Assembly: GCA_947501685.1 (NCBI GenBank)
Contig: CANMWQ010000001.1
Location: forward strand, 620,001-684,000
DNA from: an uncultured Litoreibacter sp.
Lineage (GTDB): Bacteria > Pseudomonadota > Alphaproteobacteria > Rhodobacterales > Rhodobacteraceae
Length of the DNA: 64,000 nucleotides
Reading direction: 5' to 3'
Position 1 is the first letter of the stretch. Each line of letters begins with the position of its first letter. The translations under genes were made by a program, and so were the position numbers. Positions 16,575-26,810 of this stretch are shown piece after piece. Below the pieces are notes generated by a model that had not been told where the DNA came from, searched no databases, and saw only the letters and a program-made list of their open reading frames with translations.

Positions 16575-16788
16575 AACAGTTTCACGGAGAGAGCGGGCTA
16601 ACAAAAAACAAGGGGCACTTAAGAACCCCAAAGGCGACCGAAAAGGTTTCATACAGGCGCCCATTCTCTCCGAACGACGACGGCCCCTGCGCGAGCAGAC
16701 ATCCCCCCAGGTGGCGCGGGACCGTCCTTCCCCAAGCGGGAAACATACGGCGAGTTGATCAGTGGCAGCAGATCAACTCGCCGTTTTT
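16575..16788 (+). ncRNA. upsM: UpsM-like sRNA from the mraZ 5' leader
   Basis: The stretch between the last MraZ box and a strong intrinsic terminator (16747-16788) holds no gene and would give an RNA of about 200 nt. In Rhodobacter sphaeroides the abundant sRNA UpsM arises in this way, by termination in the mraZ 5' untranslated region of the dcw operon. Position, length and terminator all fit. The 5' end is inferred, and no clear -10/-35 pair was found. Confidence 0.7.
16747..16788 (+). terminator. strong intrinsic terminator before mraZ
   Basis: A perfect 14-bp stem (ACGGCGAGTTGATC paired with GATCAACTCGCCGT) with a 10-base loop is followed by a run of five T residues. It lies 48 bases before the mraZ start, between the operator region and the coding sequence. 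It must limit read-through into the dcw cluster or generate the leader sRNA. Confidence 0.93.
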
Positions 16789-16835
16789 CATTCAAAACAA
16801 GCTGGGCGGGAGACGAACATAAGGGGTCACATCTC

Positions 16836-17348
16836 GTGGCACAAAGGTTCAGAGGCGAAAGCGTCCACAAGGTGGACAGCAAGGGCAGGGTGTCCATCCC
16901 GGCCCTGTTTCGCCGTGTGCTTGAAGCCGCCGACCCCGAATGGACCTCCGGATTGCAGCCCAATGTCGTGATCGTCTATGGCGGCGCGAGCCAGAAATAC
17001 CTCGATTGCTATACAGTCGACGCGATGGACGAGGTGGACGCCAAGATCTCGGCCTTGCCGCGCGGCTCCAAACGCCGCCGCGCGATGGAACGCATCTTTA
17101 ACGGTCAGACCTTGCCCACCCAGACCGATGACACAGGCCGTTTGGTCCTGCCTGCCCATTTGCGCGAAAAGGTCGGCATCACCGACAAAGCCTATTTCAG
17201 CGCCTCCGGCGACACGTTCCAAATCTGGGAGCCCACCGCCTTCGAGGCCCGTGACGCCGCAATCGAAGAGTTCATCGCCATGGAAGGGGAGGATTTCGAC
17301 CCGCTCACTTGGCTCGATGAAGACCCGTTCCGGCCCGCAGGAGAGTAG
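16836..17348 (+). CDS. mraZ: transcriptional regulator MraZ
   Basis: This 170-residue protein is the first gene of the dcw cluster. MraZ is a DNA-binding protein of the AbrB-like fold that binds TGGG repeats and controls its own operon. Two halves each carry the family motif: [16 protein letters not shown] near the N-terminus and [17 protein letters not shown] in the middle. The GTG at 16836 is preceded by AAGGGG and gives the expected N-terminus, while the ORF-track start at 16755 lies inside the terminator hairpin. It is followed by rsmH after 2 bases. Its presumed operators are at 16396-16430 and 16515-16568. Confidence 0.94.
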   Translation: MAQRFRGESVHKVDSKGRVSIPALFRRVLEAADPEWTSGLQPNVVIVYGGASQKYLDCYTVDAMDEVDAKISALPRGSKRRRAMERIFNGQTLPTQTDDTGRLVLPAHLREKVGITDKAYFSASGDTFQIWEPTAFEARDAAIEEFIAMEGEDFDPLTWLDEDPFRPAGE

Positions 17349-17350
17349 CC

Positions 17351-18349
17351 GTGGCAGAGCATGCGCGTGATCTTGAAAATGATGCACCGCACCTGCCGGT
17401 CCTCATTGACGCGATCCTTGACCATGTAGACGCGTCCGGCACATGGCTGGACGGCACATTCGGCGCAGGCGGCTACAGCCGCGCCTTTCTGGACGCAGGC
17501 GCGGATAAGGTAATCGGCGTGGACCGCGACCCGTCGGTCTTTGACCTCGCGGCCCCTTGGATTGGTGATTGCGGCGACCGCCTGACGCTGGTCGCAGGCA
17601 CATTTTCCGACCTCGACACGCTGGCAGGGGACCTGTTGCCGCTCGACGGTGTGGTGCTCGATCTGGGCGTCTCCTCCATGCAGCTGGACCAGCCGGATCG
17701 CGGCTTTTCCTTCCTGCGCGACGGCCCGCTCGATATGCGCATGGGGCAAGACGGCCCCTCTGCGGCCGATCTGGTCAATGGCGCAGATGAGGCGCTGATC
17801 GCCGATATCCTGTTCCAATATGGCGAGGAGCGCGCCTCGCGCCGCATCGCCCGCGCCATTCTCTCGGCCCGCCCGATCACCACCACGGCGGCGCTGGCCG
17901 AGGTGATCGAGAGCGTCTTGCCGAAATCCAAACCCGGCCAAAGCCATCCCGCCACCCGCAGCTTTCAGGCGATCCGCATCGCGGTCAATGACGAGTTTGG
18001 ACAGCTTATCAAAGGCTTGGAGGCCGCGGAGCGCGCCTTGAAACCTGGCGGCCAGCTGGCCGTGGTCAGCTTCCACTCGCTCGAAGACCGCGTGGTCAAG
18101 AAATTCATGGCGTCGCGCGCAGGGGCCACCTCAGGCGGGTCGCGCTATGCGCCTGCGCTGGAAAAAGACGCGCCCACCTTTGATCTGACGCCCCGCCGCG
18201 CCATCGCGGCAGACAAGGACGAGCTGGCCCGCAACCCGCGCTCCCGCTCGGCGAAACTGCGGGTCGCCACCCGCACCGATCAGCCGGCGCGCGACACGGA
18301 CCGCGCGGGGCTGGGCTTGCCAAAACTAGTCGGAAAGGACCTGTTCTGA
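17351..18349 (+). CDS. rsmH: 16S rRNA (cytosine(1402)-N4)-methyltransferase RsmH
   Basis: This 332-residue SAM-dependent enzyme (formerly MraW) methylates N4 of C1402 in 16S rRNA. The N-terminal segment [14 protein letters not shown] is typical. The SAM site is [18 protein letters not shown] (about residues 36-53), and the later blocks [34 protein letters not shown] and [14 protein letters not shown] complete the family pattern. It starts with GTG two bases after the mraZ stop. Its TGA overlaps the ftsL ATG. Confidence 0.96.
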   Translation: MAEHARDLENDAPHLPVLIDAILDHVDASGTWLDGTFGAGGYSRAFLDAGADKVIGVDRDPSVFDLAAPWIGDCGDRLTLVAGTFSDLDTLAGDLLPLDGVVLDLGVSSMQLDQPDRGFSFLRDGPLDMRMGQDGPSAADLVNGADEALIADILFQYGEERASRRIARAILSARPITTTAALAEVIESVLPKSKPGQSHPATRSFQAIRIAVNDEFGQLIKGLEAAERALKPGGQLAVVSFHSLEDRVVKKFMASRAGATSGGSRYAPALEKDAPTFDLTPRRAIAADKDELARNPRSRSAKLRVATRTDQPARDTDRAGLGLPKLVGKDLF

Positions 18350-18720
18350 TGCGTGGTTTACTGTTTGGCGCCTTTGCGCTCGTGGTGATGGGCTTGGCCT
18401 ATTGGGCCTATTTCGAGAATTACAAAACCCAGGAAGCCCTGCGCAGCGCCAGCGCGCTGCAACGCGAAATCGGCTCCTCGCGGGAGACATTGGCCGTGTT
18501 GCAGGCCGAATGGGCCTATCTCAACCGACCCGAACGGCTGGCCGATCTGGCAGCGCTGAATTTCGAGCGGCTGCAACTGCAACCGATCACCCGCAACCAG
18601 TTCGGCGCGCTCAAACAGGTGGGCTACCCGCTGCCCGAGTTCAATATCGACGAGCTTCTGGGCTCGGTTGAGGTGCGCGGCCAGATTGAAAGCACCGAAG
18701 TCGAGGGAGACCGCCCCTAA
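18349..18720 (+). CDS. ftsL: cell division protein FtsL
   Basis: This 123-residue bitopic membrane protein has a single N-terminal transmembrane helix (GLLFGAFALVVMGLAYWAY) followed by a periplasmic coiled coil. EWAYLNRPERLADLA is the conserved block of alphaproteobacterial FtsL. It belongs to the FtsQLB complex, which activates septal FtsWI. The ATG overlaps the rsmH stop and its TAA overlaps the ftsI ATG, so translation is coupled on both sides. Sequence is poorly conserved in this family, so position in the cluster carries weight. Confidence 0.87.
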   Translation: MRGLLFGAFALVVMGLAYWAYFENYKTQEALRSASALQREIGSSRETLAVLQAEWAYLNRPERLADLAALNFERLQLQPITRNQFGALKQVGYPLPEFNIDELLGSVEVRGQIESTEVEGDRP

Positions 18721-20501
18721 TGCGCACGCCCCTCCGCCCTCTTGCCCGCATCCTGCCCGCGCGTCTGCGCGGCGAGAACACCGACCGTATTGAAGCCGAA
18801 AACATCCGCCAACGTCACGAGGAGATGCGCGACCGCATGCGGGTCCGTGCCAAATCGCGACTGCTTTTCGTAGGCGTGCTGTTTCTGGCGGGCTTCAGCG
18901 TGGTGGGCGCGCGCATGACGGTTCTTGCGTCGTCTGAGGCGGTGGAGCCGCAGGCCTCGGCCTCCTCTGCGGCCATCGTCGCGCAGCGCTCCAACATCGT
19001 GGACCGGCAGGGCCGCGTGCTGGCCACGAACCTGATCACCAACTCCCTCTACGCCCAGCCGCAACTGATGATCGAGCCCGAGCGCGCCGCCAAAGCGCTG
19101 GTCGGCATCTTCCCCGATCTGGATGAAAAACGATTGCTCAAGGATTTCACCGGCACCCGTAAGTTTTTGTGGGTAAAGCGAAAAATCAGCCCTGAGCAGC
19201 AACAGGCCGTGCATGAAATAGGCGATCCCGGCCTGCTCTTTGGCCCCCGCGAGATGCGGCTCTATCCCAACGGGCGGCTGGCCCCGCATGTCTTGGGCGG
19301 TGCCTCATTTGGGCGCGAGGGCGTGCATTCGGCGGAAGTTATCGGCACCGCCGGGGTGGAGCGGAAATTCGACGACTTCCTGCGTGACCCCGCCTTGGAA
19401 GGCGCGCCGCTGCGCTTGTCGATCGACATGACCATCCAATCCGCCATGCGCCGGGTGCTGTTTGGCGGCATGAAACTGATGAACGCCAAGGCGGCCACGG
19501 CGGTGCTGATGAAGGTCGATACGGGCGAGGTCGTCTCCATGGTCTCCCTGCCTGATTTTGACCCCAACACCCGCCCGCGCGAGGCCTATAAGGGCGACCC
19601 GTCCGAAAACCCGCTGTTTAACCGCTCCGTTCAGGGCGTCTACGAGCTGGGGTCCACCTTCAAGGTCTTCGCCGCCGCGCAAGCGCTTGAGCTGGGGCTG
19701 GTCAACCCAAACACCGTGCTGGACACCAAAGGCCCGATGGTCTGGGGCAAACACAAAATACGTGATTTCAACGATCATGGCGACACGCTGAGCGTCACGG
19801 ATGTGATCGTCGAATCCTCCAACATTGGCACCGCCCGCATGGCGCTTAACATCGGGGCCGAGCGCCAGCAGGCCTTCCTCAAGGCGCTGGGCTTCTTTGA
19901 CCCCACCGAGGTGGAGCTGGTCGAGGCCCCGGGTGCCAAGCCGCTTTTGCCCAAGAAATGGTCCGAGCTGCACACGATGACAATCAGCTACGGCCACGGC
20001 ATAGCGGCAAGCCCGCTGCATCTGGCCGCAGGCTACGCAACGATGGTGGGCGGTGGCACGCTGGTAAAACCGACCTTGCTGAAAGTCGACGAAGTGGCCC
20101 CCGGCCCGCGCATCATCTCGGAGCGCACCTCCGCGCAAATCCGCGAGATGCTGGGCGCCGTGGTCGAGCGGGGCACGGCCTCTTTCGCCAAGGACACCGG
20201 CTACCGCATCGGCGGCAAAACCGGCACCGCCGACAAACCAAAACGCGCGGGCGGCGGCTATTATAAGGACAAGGTGATCGCGACATTCGCCTCGGCCTTC
20301 CCCATCGAGGACCCGGAATATGTGCTGGTGGTGACGCTGGACGAGCCGTCAGAGAACTCCGGCGACAAGCCGCGCCGCACTGCCGGCTGGACCGCCGTGC
20401 CCGTCGCCGCCGAGATCATCCAGCGTACCGCACCGCTTCTTGGGGTCAGACCGATTGAACCTGCCACGCCAACTGGGGTAACAGCGGTCAAGTTCGAGTA
20501 A
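18720..20501 (+). CDS. ftsI: septal peptidoglycan transpeptidase FtsI (PBP3)
   Basis: This 593-residue class B penicillin-binding protein has a short cytoplasmic tail and one transmembrane helix (about residues 40-60: LLFVGVLFLAGFSVVGARM). The pedestal domain follows. The transpeptidase motifs are the active-site serine in GSTFK (SxxK), then SSN and KTGTADKPK. It crosslinks septal peptidoglycan with FtsW. Length is normal for the family. Its start overlaps the ftsL stop. Confidence 0.96.
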   Translation: MRTPLRPLARILPARLRGENTDRIEAENIRQRHEEMRDRMRVRAKSRLLFVGVLFLAGFSVVGARMTVLASSEAVEPQASASSAAIVAQRSNIVDRQGRVLATNLITNSLYAQPQLMIEPERAAKALVGIFPDLDEKRLLKDFTGTRKFLWVKRKISPEQQQAVHEIGDPGLLFGPREMRLYPNGRLAPHVLGGASFGREGVHSAEVIGTAGVERKFDDFLRDPALEGAPLRLSIDMTIQSAMRRVLFGGMKLMNAKAATAVLMKVDTGEVVSMVSLPDFDPNTRPREAYKGDPSENPLFNRSVQGVYELGSTFKVFAAAQALELGLVNPNTVLDTKGPMVWGKHKIRDFNDHGDTLSVTDVIVESSNIGTARMALNIGAERQQAFLKALGFFDPTEVELVEAPGAKPLLPKKWSELHTMTISYGHGIAASPLHLAAGYATMVGGGTLVKPTLLKVDEVAPGPRIISERTSAQIREMLGAVVERGTASFAKDTGYRIGGKTGTADKPKRAGGGYYKDKVIATFASAFPIEDPEYVLVVTLDEPSENSGDKPRRTAGWTAVPVAAEIIQRTAPLLGVRPIEPATPTGVTAVKFE

Positions 20502-20523
20502 CGCAAAGCCAAGCGGGGGCGGC

Positions 20524-22005
20524 ATGGGCCAAAAGACGACAGGGTTATCTCAGCTGGGTCTGACCGCTGTCGGGGGCAAAGACGCGGTGATCACCGGCCT
20601 CTCGGTGGACAGCCGCCACGTGAAGCCAGGGCATCTCTTTGCCGCTTTGCCCGGCTCTGACCGCCACGGCGCGGACTTCATTCAATACGCCCTGCGCATG
20701 GACGCCGCCGCCGTTTTGACCGACCCGGCGGGCGCGGAGATCGCGGCAGATGTGCTGGAAGCCTCGGACGCCGCTTTGGTGATCACCGAAGATCCCCGCC
20801 AAGCGCTGGCCTATGCAAGCGCGATCTGGTTCGCCGCGCAGCCCGGCCACATGGTGGCCGTGACAGGGACCAACGGCAAAACCTCCGTCGCCAGCTTCAC
20901 CCGCCAAATCTGGAGCGAGCTGGGCCTGCAAGCCGCAAATCTCGGCACCACCGGCGTCGAAGGCGCGTTCAGCGCCCCCATGACCCACACCACGCCCGAG
21001 CCGATCACGCTTCATGCCCTTCTGGCCGATATGGCCAAGGCAGGCGTGACCCATGCCGCGATGGAGGCGTCGTCACACGGGCTGGCCCAACGCCGCCTTG
21101 ATGGCGTGCATCTGATGGCCGCCGCCTTCACCAATTTCACGCAAGACCACCTCGACTATCACGCCACATTCCAAGAATATTTCGACGCCAAGGCCGGCCT
21201 CTTTTCCCGTGTGCTGGCGCAAGACGGCGTGGCGGTGATCAATATGGATGACCCGCGCGGGCGGGACATGGCCTCCATCGCGCGCAAACGCGGGCATAAA
21301 TTGCTGCGCGTGGGCATGGGCGAGGGGTGCGAATTGCAGCTTCTGGGCCAGCGGTTCGACGCCACCGGCCAAGAGCTGCGCTTTGCCTATGGCGGCGACG
21401 TGCATCAGGCGCGGCTGGAGCTGATCGGCGGGTTTCAGGCCTCCAACGTGATGGTCGCCGCCGGGCTGGCCATCGGCTGCGGGGCCAAACCCTCCGAGGT
21501 GTTTCAGACGCTCCCCATGCTGCAAACCGTGCGCGGACGCATGCAAAAAGCCGCGACCCGCGATAATGGTGCGGCGGTGTTTGTGGATTACGCCCACACG
21601 CCCGACGCGTTGGAAACCGCGCTGAAAGCTATGCGCCCGCATGTCATGGGTCGCCTCTTGGTGGTCTTCGGCGCAGGCGGCGACCGTGATGCGTCCAAAC
21701 GCCCGCTCATGGGCAAGGCCGCGCAGGACCATGCCGATGTGGCTTTTGTGACAGATGACAACCCGCGCTCCGAGGACCCGGCCAGCATCCGCGCGGCCAT
21801 CATGCAGGCCATTCCCAACGCCAACGAGGTCGGCGACCGGGCCGAAGCCATCCTGCGCGGCGTTGACGCGTTGGGGCCGGGCGACACGCTTTTGATCGCG
21901 GGTAAGGGCCATGAAACAGGCCAGATCGTGGGCGATGACGTGCTGCCTTTTGATGATGTGGAGCAGGCCAGCGTGGCCGTGGCCGCTTTGGACGGGAGGC
22001 TCTGA
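20524..22005 (+). CDS. murE: UDP-MurNAc-L-Ala-D-Glu:meso-DAP ligase MurE
   Basis: This 493-residue cytoplasmic ligase adds the third peptide residue to the peptidoglycan precursor. The ATP site is TGTNGKTSVASF, and HTTPEPITLHALLADM and FTNFTQDHLDYH mark the central domain. The substrate motif DNPR (in VTDDNPRSEDP) marks meso-diaminopimelate as the amino acid, as expected in a Gram-negative. Its TGA is followed directly by the murF ATG. Confidence 0.96.
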   Translation: MGQKTTGLSQLGLTAVGGKDAVITGLSVDSRHVKPGHLFAALPGSDRHGADFIQYALRMDAAAVLTDPAGAEIAADVLEASDAALVITEDPRQALAYASAIWFAAQPGHMVAVTGTNGKTSVASFTRQIWSELGLQAANLGTTGVEGAFSAPMTHTTPEPITLHALLADMAKAGVTHAAMEASSHGLAQRRLDGVHLMAAAFTNFTQDHLDYHATFQEYFDAKAGLFSRVLAQDGVAVINMDDPRGRDMASIARKRGHKLLRVGMGEGCELQLLGQRFDATGQELRFAYGGDVHQARLELIGGFQASNVMVAAGLAIGCGAKPSEVFQTLPMLQTVRGRMQKAATRDNGAAVFVDYAHTPDALETALKAMRPHVMGRLLVVFGAGGDRDASKRPLMGKAAQDHADVAFVTDDNPRSEDPASIRAAIMQAIPNANEVGDRAEAILRGVDALGPGDTLLIAGKGHETGQIVGDDVLPFDDVEQASVAVAALDGRL

Positions 22006-23427
22006 ATGGCGCTTTGGACAGCAGCAGAGGCCGTGCAGGCCACAGGCGGCGTGACGGCGTTTGACTGGGAGGTCAGCGGGGTCTCCATCGACACGCGCAC
22101 GCTTGCGGCGGGTGATTTGTTCGTGGCTCTGAAAGACGTGCGCGACGGCCATGAGTTCGTCGCCCAAGCCTTGGAAAAAGGGGCAGGTGCCGCATTGGTC
22201 AGCCATGTGCCGGACGGCCTGCCGGGAGATGCGCCGCTGCTGATTGTGGAGGACGTCCTGCAAGGTCTGGAGGCTCTGGGCCGCGCCGCGCGGGTTCGGA
22301 TGAAAGGCAAGGTCATCGGGGTGACGGGCTCCGTGGGTAAGACCTCCACCAAGGAAATGCTGCGCAGCTGCCTGACCGGGCAGGGGGCCGTGCATGCCGC
22401 CGAGAAAAGCTACAACAACCATTGGGGCGTGCCGTTGACGCTGGCCCGCATGCCGCGCGATAGCGATTTTGCGGTGATCGAGATCGGCATGAACCACCCC
22501 GGCGAAATCGCGCCTCTGGCGCGCATGGCCGATCTGGACGTGGCGCTTGTCACCATTGTGGCCCCGGCGCATTTGGAAGCGTTCGACAATATCGAGGGCA
22601 TCGCCCGCGAGAAAGCCTCCATCTTCGACGGGCTGCGCGCAGGCGGTCAGGCGATCATCAACGGCGATCTCGACGTGACCCCCGTGCTGCGCGACCTCGG
22701 CCCGGACAGCGTGCAAAGCTTTGGCCGCAGCGAGGGGTGCGACTGGCATTTGCTGGATGCCGAGCAGGCGCAGCATACCACGGTCTGCCGCGCGCGCCAT
22801 GACGGCGAGGCGATCCTTTTCAAAATCGCAGCCCCCGGAAAACATTTTGCAATGAACGGCTTGGCCGCTTTGGCGGCCTGCGTGGCGGCAGGGGCTGATC
22901 TAGGGCAATCCGTGATCAATCTGGGCCAATGGCAGCCGCCCCAAGGCCGTGGCCAGCGGCATTTTCTGGGATTGGACGGCTCGGATGAAAGCCGGGGCGT
23001 GGACCTGATTGACGACGCTTATAATGCCAACCCGGCTTCCGTTGGTGCTGCGCTGGACGTGTTGGCGGGGACCAAAACATCGCTCCCCCAAGGCCGCCGC
23101 ATCGCGGTGCTGGGCGACATGAAAGAACTGGGCCCGACAGAGGCCCAACTGCACGCGGCGCTGGCGCGCCATGAGGGGCTGGATCAGCTGGCAGCGGTGC
23201 ATTGCGTGGGGCCCCTGATGCGCCACCTTCACGCGGCATTGCCCGTTGATATCCAAGGCAAATGGGTCGAAACCGCCGCCGAGCTGGCGCCCGAGATGCG
23301 CAAACTGGTGCATGCCGGAGACGTGGTCATGGTGAAGGGCTCATTGTCGATGAAAATGGCGCTGATCGTTGACGCGATCATGAAATTGAGCCAATCGGGG
23401 CAGGCAAAACGCAAGGGGCACCACTAG
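22006..23427 (+). CDS. murF: UDP-MurNAc-tripeptide:D-Ala-D-Ala ligase MurF
   Basis: This 473-residue ligase adds D-Ala-D-Ala to complete the UDP-MurNAc pentapeptide. The N-terminal domain has SIDTRTLAAGDLFVALK. The P-loop is VTGSVGKTSTKEML, followed by KSYNNHWGVPLTLAR and EIGMNHPGEI, then DDAYNANPASV. It abuts murE upstream and mraY downstream with no spacer. The product is the substrate of the next enzyme in the operon, MraY. Confidence 0.96.
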   Translation: MALWTAAEAVQATGGVTAFDWEVSGVSIDTRTLAAGDLFVALKDVRDGHEFVAQALEKGAGAALVSHVPDGLPGDAPLLIVEDVLQGLEALGRAARVRMKGKVIGVTGSVGKTSTKEMLRSCLTGQGAVHAAEKSYNNHWGVPLTLARMPRDSDFAVIEIGMNHPGEIAPLARMADLDVALVTIVAPAHLEAFDNIEGIAREKASIFDGLRAGGQAIINGDLDVTPVLRDLGPDSVQSFGRSEGCDWHLLDAEQAQHTTVCRARHDGEAILFKIAAPGKHFAMNGLAALAACVAAGADLGQSVINLGQWQPPQGRGQRHFLGLDGSDESRGVDLIDDAYNANPASVGAALDVLAGTKTSLPQGRRIAVLGDMKELGPTEAQLHAALARHEGLDQLAAVHCVGPLMRHLHAALPVDIQGKWVETAAELAPEMRKLVHAGDVVMVKGSLSMKMALIVDAIMKLSQSGQAKRKGHH

Positions 23428-24513
23428 ATGTTGTATTGGCTGACGCTGTTTTCTGATGGCGGGGATTTCTATAACCTGTTTCGCTACATCACCTTCCGCG
23501 CCGGTGGGGCCTTCTTCACCGCGCTGATATTCGGCTTCATTTTCGGCCGCCCGCTGATCAACCTGCTCAAGCGCAAGCAGCGCCATGGCCAGCCCATTCG
23601 CGATGACGGCCCGGAGGGCCATGTGCTGACCAAGCAAGGCACACCCACGATGGGAGGCGTGCTGATCCTTGGCGCGCTGATCCTCTCGACGCTGCTCTGG
23701 GCGCGGCTCGACAATGGCTATGTCTGGATCGTGCTGCTGGTCACGATGGGCTTCGGTGCCATCGGCTTTGTTGATGATTACGCCAAGGTCACGTCAAACA
23801 GCCATGGCGGCATTTCGGCCAAATCGCGCCTGATCGTGGGCTTTGCCATCGCTGCAGTTGCGGGCTACGCGACCACGCTTTTGCACCCTGAAGGGCTGGT
23901 CAACCAGCTGGCGCTGCCGGTCTTCAAGGACGTGCTGATCAATATGGGCTTCATGTTCATCCCCTTCGCCATGTTCGTCATCGTGGGGGCCGCCAATTCG
24001 GTGAACCTGACGGATGGCCTTGACGGTTTGGCCATCATGCCAGTGATGATCGCCGCAGGCGCGTTGGGCGTCATCGCCTATGCCGTGGGCCGGGTCGATT
24101 TCACCGATTATCTCGGCCTGCATTACGTCCCCGGCACCGGAGAGCTGTTGATCTTCATGGCTGGCATCATCGGCGGCGGCTTGGGCTTTTTGTGGTACAA
24201 CGCCCCTCCGGCGGCCGTCTTCATGGGCGACACCGGCTCGCTGGCCTTGGGCGGCGCGCTTGGCACCATCGCGGTGCTGACCAAGCATGAGCTGGTCATG
24301 GGCATCATCGGCGGGCTCTTCGTGGTCGAGACGCTCAGCGTCATCATTCAGGTGCTCTATTTCAAGAAAACCGGAAAACGCGTCTTCCTGATGGCGCCCA
24401 TCCATCATCACTTTGAGAAAAAAGGCTGGGCCGAGCCGCAGATCGTGATCCGCTTCTGGATCATCTCGCTGATCCTCGCGATGATCGGTCTGGCCACGCT
24501 GAAAATCAGATGA
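23428..24513 (+). CDS. mraY: phospho-N-acetylmuramoyl-pentapeptide transferase MraY
   Basis: This 361-residue integral membrane enzyme (about ten helices) transfers phospho-MurNAc-pentapeptide to undecaprenyl phosphate to form lipid I. The catalytic aspartate motif DDYAK, the segment [26 protein letters not shown] and the histidine-rich [11 protein letters not shown] are all present. It begins directly after the murF stop. Its 3' end overlaps murD by 4 bases. Confidence 0.97.
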   Translation: MLYWLTLFSDGGDFYNLFRYITFRAGGAFFTALIFGFIFGRPLINLLKRKQRHGQPIRDDGPEGHVLTKQGTPTMGGVLILGALILSTLLWARLDNGYVWIVLLVTMGFGAIGFVDDYAKVTSNSHGGISAKSRLIVGFAIAAVAGYATTLLHPEGLVNQLALPVFKDVLINMGFMFIPFAMFVIVGAANSVNLTDGLDGLAIMPVMIAAGALGVIAYAVGRVDFTDYLGLHYVPGTGELLIFMAGIIGGGLGFLWYNAPPAAVFMGDTGSLALGGALGTIAVLTKHELVMGIIGGLFVVETLSVIIQVLYFKKTGKRVFLMAPIHHHFEKKGWAEPQIVIRFWIISLILAMIGLATLKIR

Positions 24514-25913
24514 TCCCGGTTCTTGGTTTCCAAGGCCTGAAGGTCGCCGTTCTGGGGCTGGGCCGCTCCGGTCTGTCCGCCGCACGTGCGTTGCGCGAAG
24601 GCGGGGCCGAGCCACTGGTCTGGGACGACAACGCATCCGCGCGCGACGCCGCGGAGGCCGAAGGGCTCACCGTCACCGATCTGTCCAAACCCGGAGCGCT
24701 GGAGGGCGTGGCCACGCTCATCGTCTCCCCCGGCATCCCGCATCTCTACCCCGCGCCGCATCCGGTGATCGCGGCGGCTTGGGCGGCGGATGTGGCGGTG
24801 GACAATGATATCTCGCTCTTTTTCCGCTCCTTTGCCACGCAGGCGTGGGAGGGGTTTGACCAGATGCCCAAAGTCGTGGCCGTCACCGGCTCGAACGGCA
24901 AATCGACAACTTCCGCGCTGATCCATCACATTCTGACCGACGTGAATCGCCCGACGCAATTGGCGGGCAATATCGGGCGCGGCGTGCTTGATCTGGAGCC
25001 TGCCATTGACGGCGAGGTCGTGGTGCTGGAGCTGTCGAGCTACCAGACCGAGCTGGCCCGCAGCCTGACGCCGGATGTTGCGGTCTTCACCAATCTCAGC
25101 CCCGACCATCTGGACCGGCATGCAGGAATGGGCGGGTATTTCGCGGCCAAACGCCGCCTGTTTTCCGAAGGCGGGCCGGACCGGGCGGTGATCGGCATCG
25201 ACGAGCCTGAGGGGCGGATGCTGGCCAATCAACTGTCGGGCGGCAATGGCGATGACCGGGTGATCCGGGTCTCCTCTGGCGGCAAGATCGCAGGTCCCGG
25301 CTGGGCGGTGTTTGCCAAGAAGGGTTTTTTGGCCGAATGGCGCAAAGGCAAGCAGCTGGCCAATATCGACCTGCGCGAGGTCGCCGGGTTGCCGGGCGCG
25401 CATAACCACCAAAACGCCTGCGCCGCCTATGCCGTATGCCGCACGCTGGGCTTTGCGCCCAAGGTGATCGAGAAGGCGCTGCACAGTTTTGGCGGGCTGA
25501 AACACCGCTCCCAGCAAGTGGCTGAGATAGACGGTGTGCGTTTCGTCAATGACAGCAAAGCCACCAACACCGACAGCGCCGCCAAGGCGTTGCAGGCCTT
25601 TTCCAACATTCGCTGGATTTGCGGTGGGCTGGAGAAAGAGGGCGGCTTGGATGCGCTGACCGCGCATCTTGGTGCGGTCAAGAAAGCCTATGTGATCGGG
25701 CGCGACGCCCAGAAATTCGCGTTGCAGCTGGGCGGCGTGGAGGTGGCAGTGTGCACAACGATGCAGGCTGCCGTCAGCTTGGCCGCCGAGGAGTCCGAGG
25801 CGGGCGACACGGTCCTGCTGGCCCCGGCCGCGGCCAGCTTTGATCAATATGACAGCTTCGAGCAGCGCGGAGATGACTTCGCCGCTGAGGTCACAAAGCT
25901 GCAATCGCGTTAA
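24510..25913 (+). CDS. murD: UDP-MurNAc-L-Ala:D-Glu ligase MurD
   Basis: This 467-residue ligase adds D-glutamate, the second peptide residue. The N-terminal Rossmann-like domain opens [17 protein letters not shown]. The ATP site is [14 protein letters not shown], with LELSSYQTE and [12 protein letters not shown], and late motifs [14 protein letters not shown] and [12 protein letters not shown]. It overlaps mraY by 4 bases (ATGA). After murD the cluster is interrupted by a gene on the other strand before ftsW. Confidence 0.96.
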   Translation: MIPVLGFQGLKVAVLGLGRSGLSAARALREGGAEPLVWDDNASARDAAEAEGLTVTDLSKPGALEGVATLIVSPGIPHLYPAPHPVIAAAWAADVAVDNDISLFFRSFATQAWEGFDQMPKVVAVTGSNGKSTTSALIHHILTDVNRPTQLAGNIGRGVLDLEPAIDGEVVVLELSSYQTELARSLTPDVAVFTNLSPDHLDRHAGMGGYFAAKRRLFSEGGPDRAVIGIDEPEGRMLANQLSGGNGDDRVIRVSSGGKIAGPGWAVFAKKGFLAEWRKGKQLANIDLREVAGLPGAHNHQNACAAYAVCRTLGFAPKVIEKALHSFGGLKHRSQQVAEIDGVRFVNDSKATNTDSAAKALQAFSNIRWICGGLEKEGGLDALTAHLGAVKKAYVIGRDAQKFALQLGGVEVAVCTTMQAAVSLAAEESEAGDTVLLAPAAASFDQYDSFEQRGDDFAAEVTKLQSR

Positions 25914-26017
25914 CCTTTCGGCCGTTGCCGCTCCACCCGGCCCTGCGTCCCGAGGCCGGGAATTCAGCCGCTTAGATCCTGCGCTTTCGTGTGCGAAACC
26001 GGCATGGTCTTAACGGC

Positions 26018-26602
26018 CTAGACGTAAGCCGTGGCGCGCTCCGCCTCGCTGAGCGTGTAGGGTTTGGACACCGCGCGCCCTGTCTCTGCATCGAAAAACG
26101 GCGTTTGCTTCCAGCGCCCCGACAGCCTTGCGCGGAGCATGTTTTTCATCGTCTTGAACGCAAACGCGGCCAAGCTGCCCGAGGGGCCGTCAACCGGCGC
26201 AAGCGCTTGCTCTTTCTTGTAGCGAAACGCGATAGGGGGCAGCTCAGCCTCAACAAAATTGCAGGTCAGAAATCCGACGAAGGACAGTTTCGCGCTGCCC
26301 ATCGTGTTGCCAATCGGAGTGTTGCAGCAACGCGTGTACCAGCGGTAAAGACCCTTTGGCGCCAGTGTGAGGACGGCCAGATGCTCCGCTCCGGCGGTGA
26401 TCTCAAACTTGCTGGGCTGGGTCTGGTACAGGTCTGTGCCACCTGCTGCATCAAGGCAGCGTTCGGCTTGACCAAGGTGGCGCGGGAAGGCCTGGCAATC
26501 AACGCAGTAGCAAATCCCGTGATTGTCCGTGGAGGGACCGGGCGCATGGATCACAGCCTGAAACGCGCCGCAGTTGCAATGAAGAGAGATGTCTTGCGCC
26601 AT
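26018..26602 (-). CDS. GFA/DUF6151-like zinc-binding protein, antisense inside the dcw cluster
   Basis: This 194-residue protein has paired cysteines of the kind seen in glutathione-dependent formaldehyde-activating (GFA) enzymes: CNCG near residue 9, CYCVDC near residue 32 and CC in TRCCNTPIGN. The layout resembles the GFA-related DUF6151 group, for which no function is established. It is the only minus-strand gene inside the dcw cluster and sits between murD and ftsW, with about 104 and 208 bases of spacer. Gene boundaries are clear (ATG 26602, stop 26018). The substrate is unknown. Confidence 0.75.
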   Translation of the reverse strand: MAQDISLHCNCGAFQAVIHAPGPSTDNHGICYCVDCQAFPRHLGQAERCLDAAGGTDLYQTQPSKFEITAGAEHLAVLTLAPKGLYRWYTRCCNTPIGNTMGSAKLSFVGFLTCNFVEAELPPIAFRYKKEQALAPVDGPSGSLAAFAFKTMKNMLRARLSGRWKQTPFFDAETGRAVSKPYTLSEAERATAYV

Positions 26603-26810
26603 GTTTGGCCCCCATTGTTCATCACGCTTAACCTACCACGTCTCAACCCCATCCCAAAGCGGCATCGGCGCAAAGCCTCTGACATCAAAACTCAGGCTGG
26701 ATTGAGCGAAATTTTCACGCTATGGTGAACAGATAGACCCGAAAAATCGGGCGCAAGTAAGAACGAGTTCCGGGGCAACCGGATGTGAGGCAGTAAATGG
26801 CGGTACTCTC

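Noticed and set aside
16549-16577. TTGCTT-N17-CACAAC as the mraZ promoter
   Set aside because: The -10 element is too poor to call, although the location fits the inferred UpsM start.
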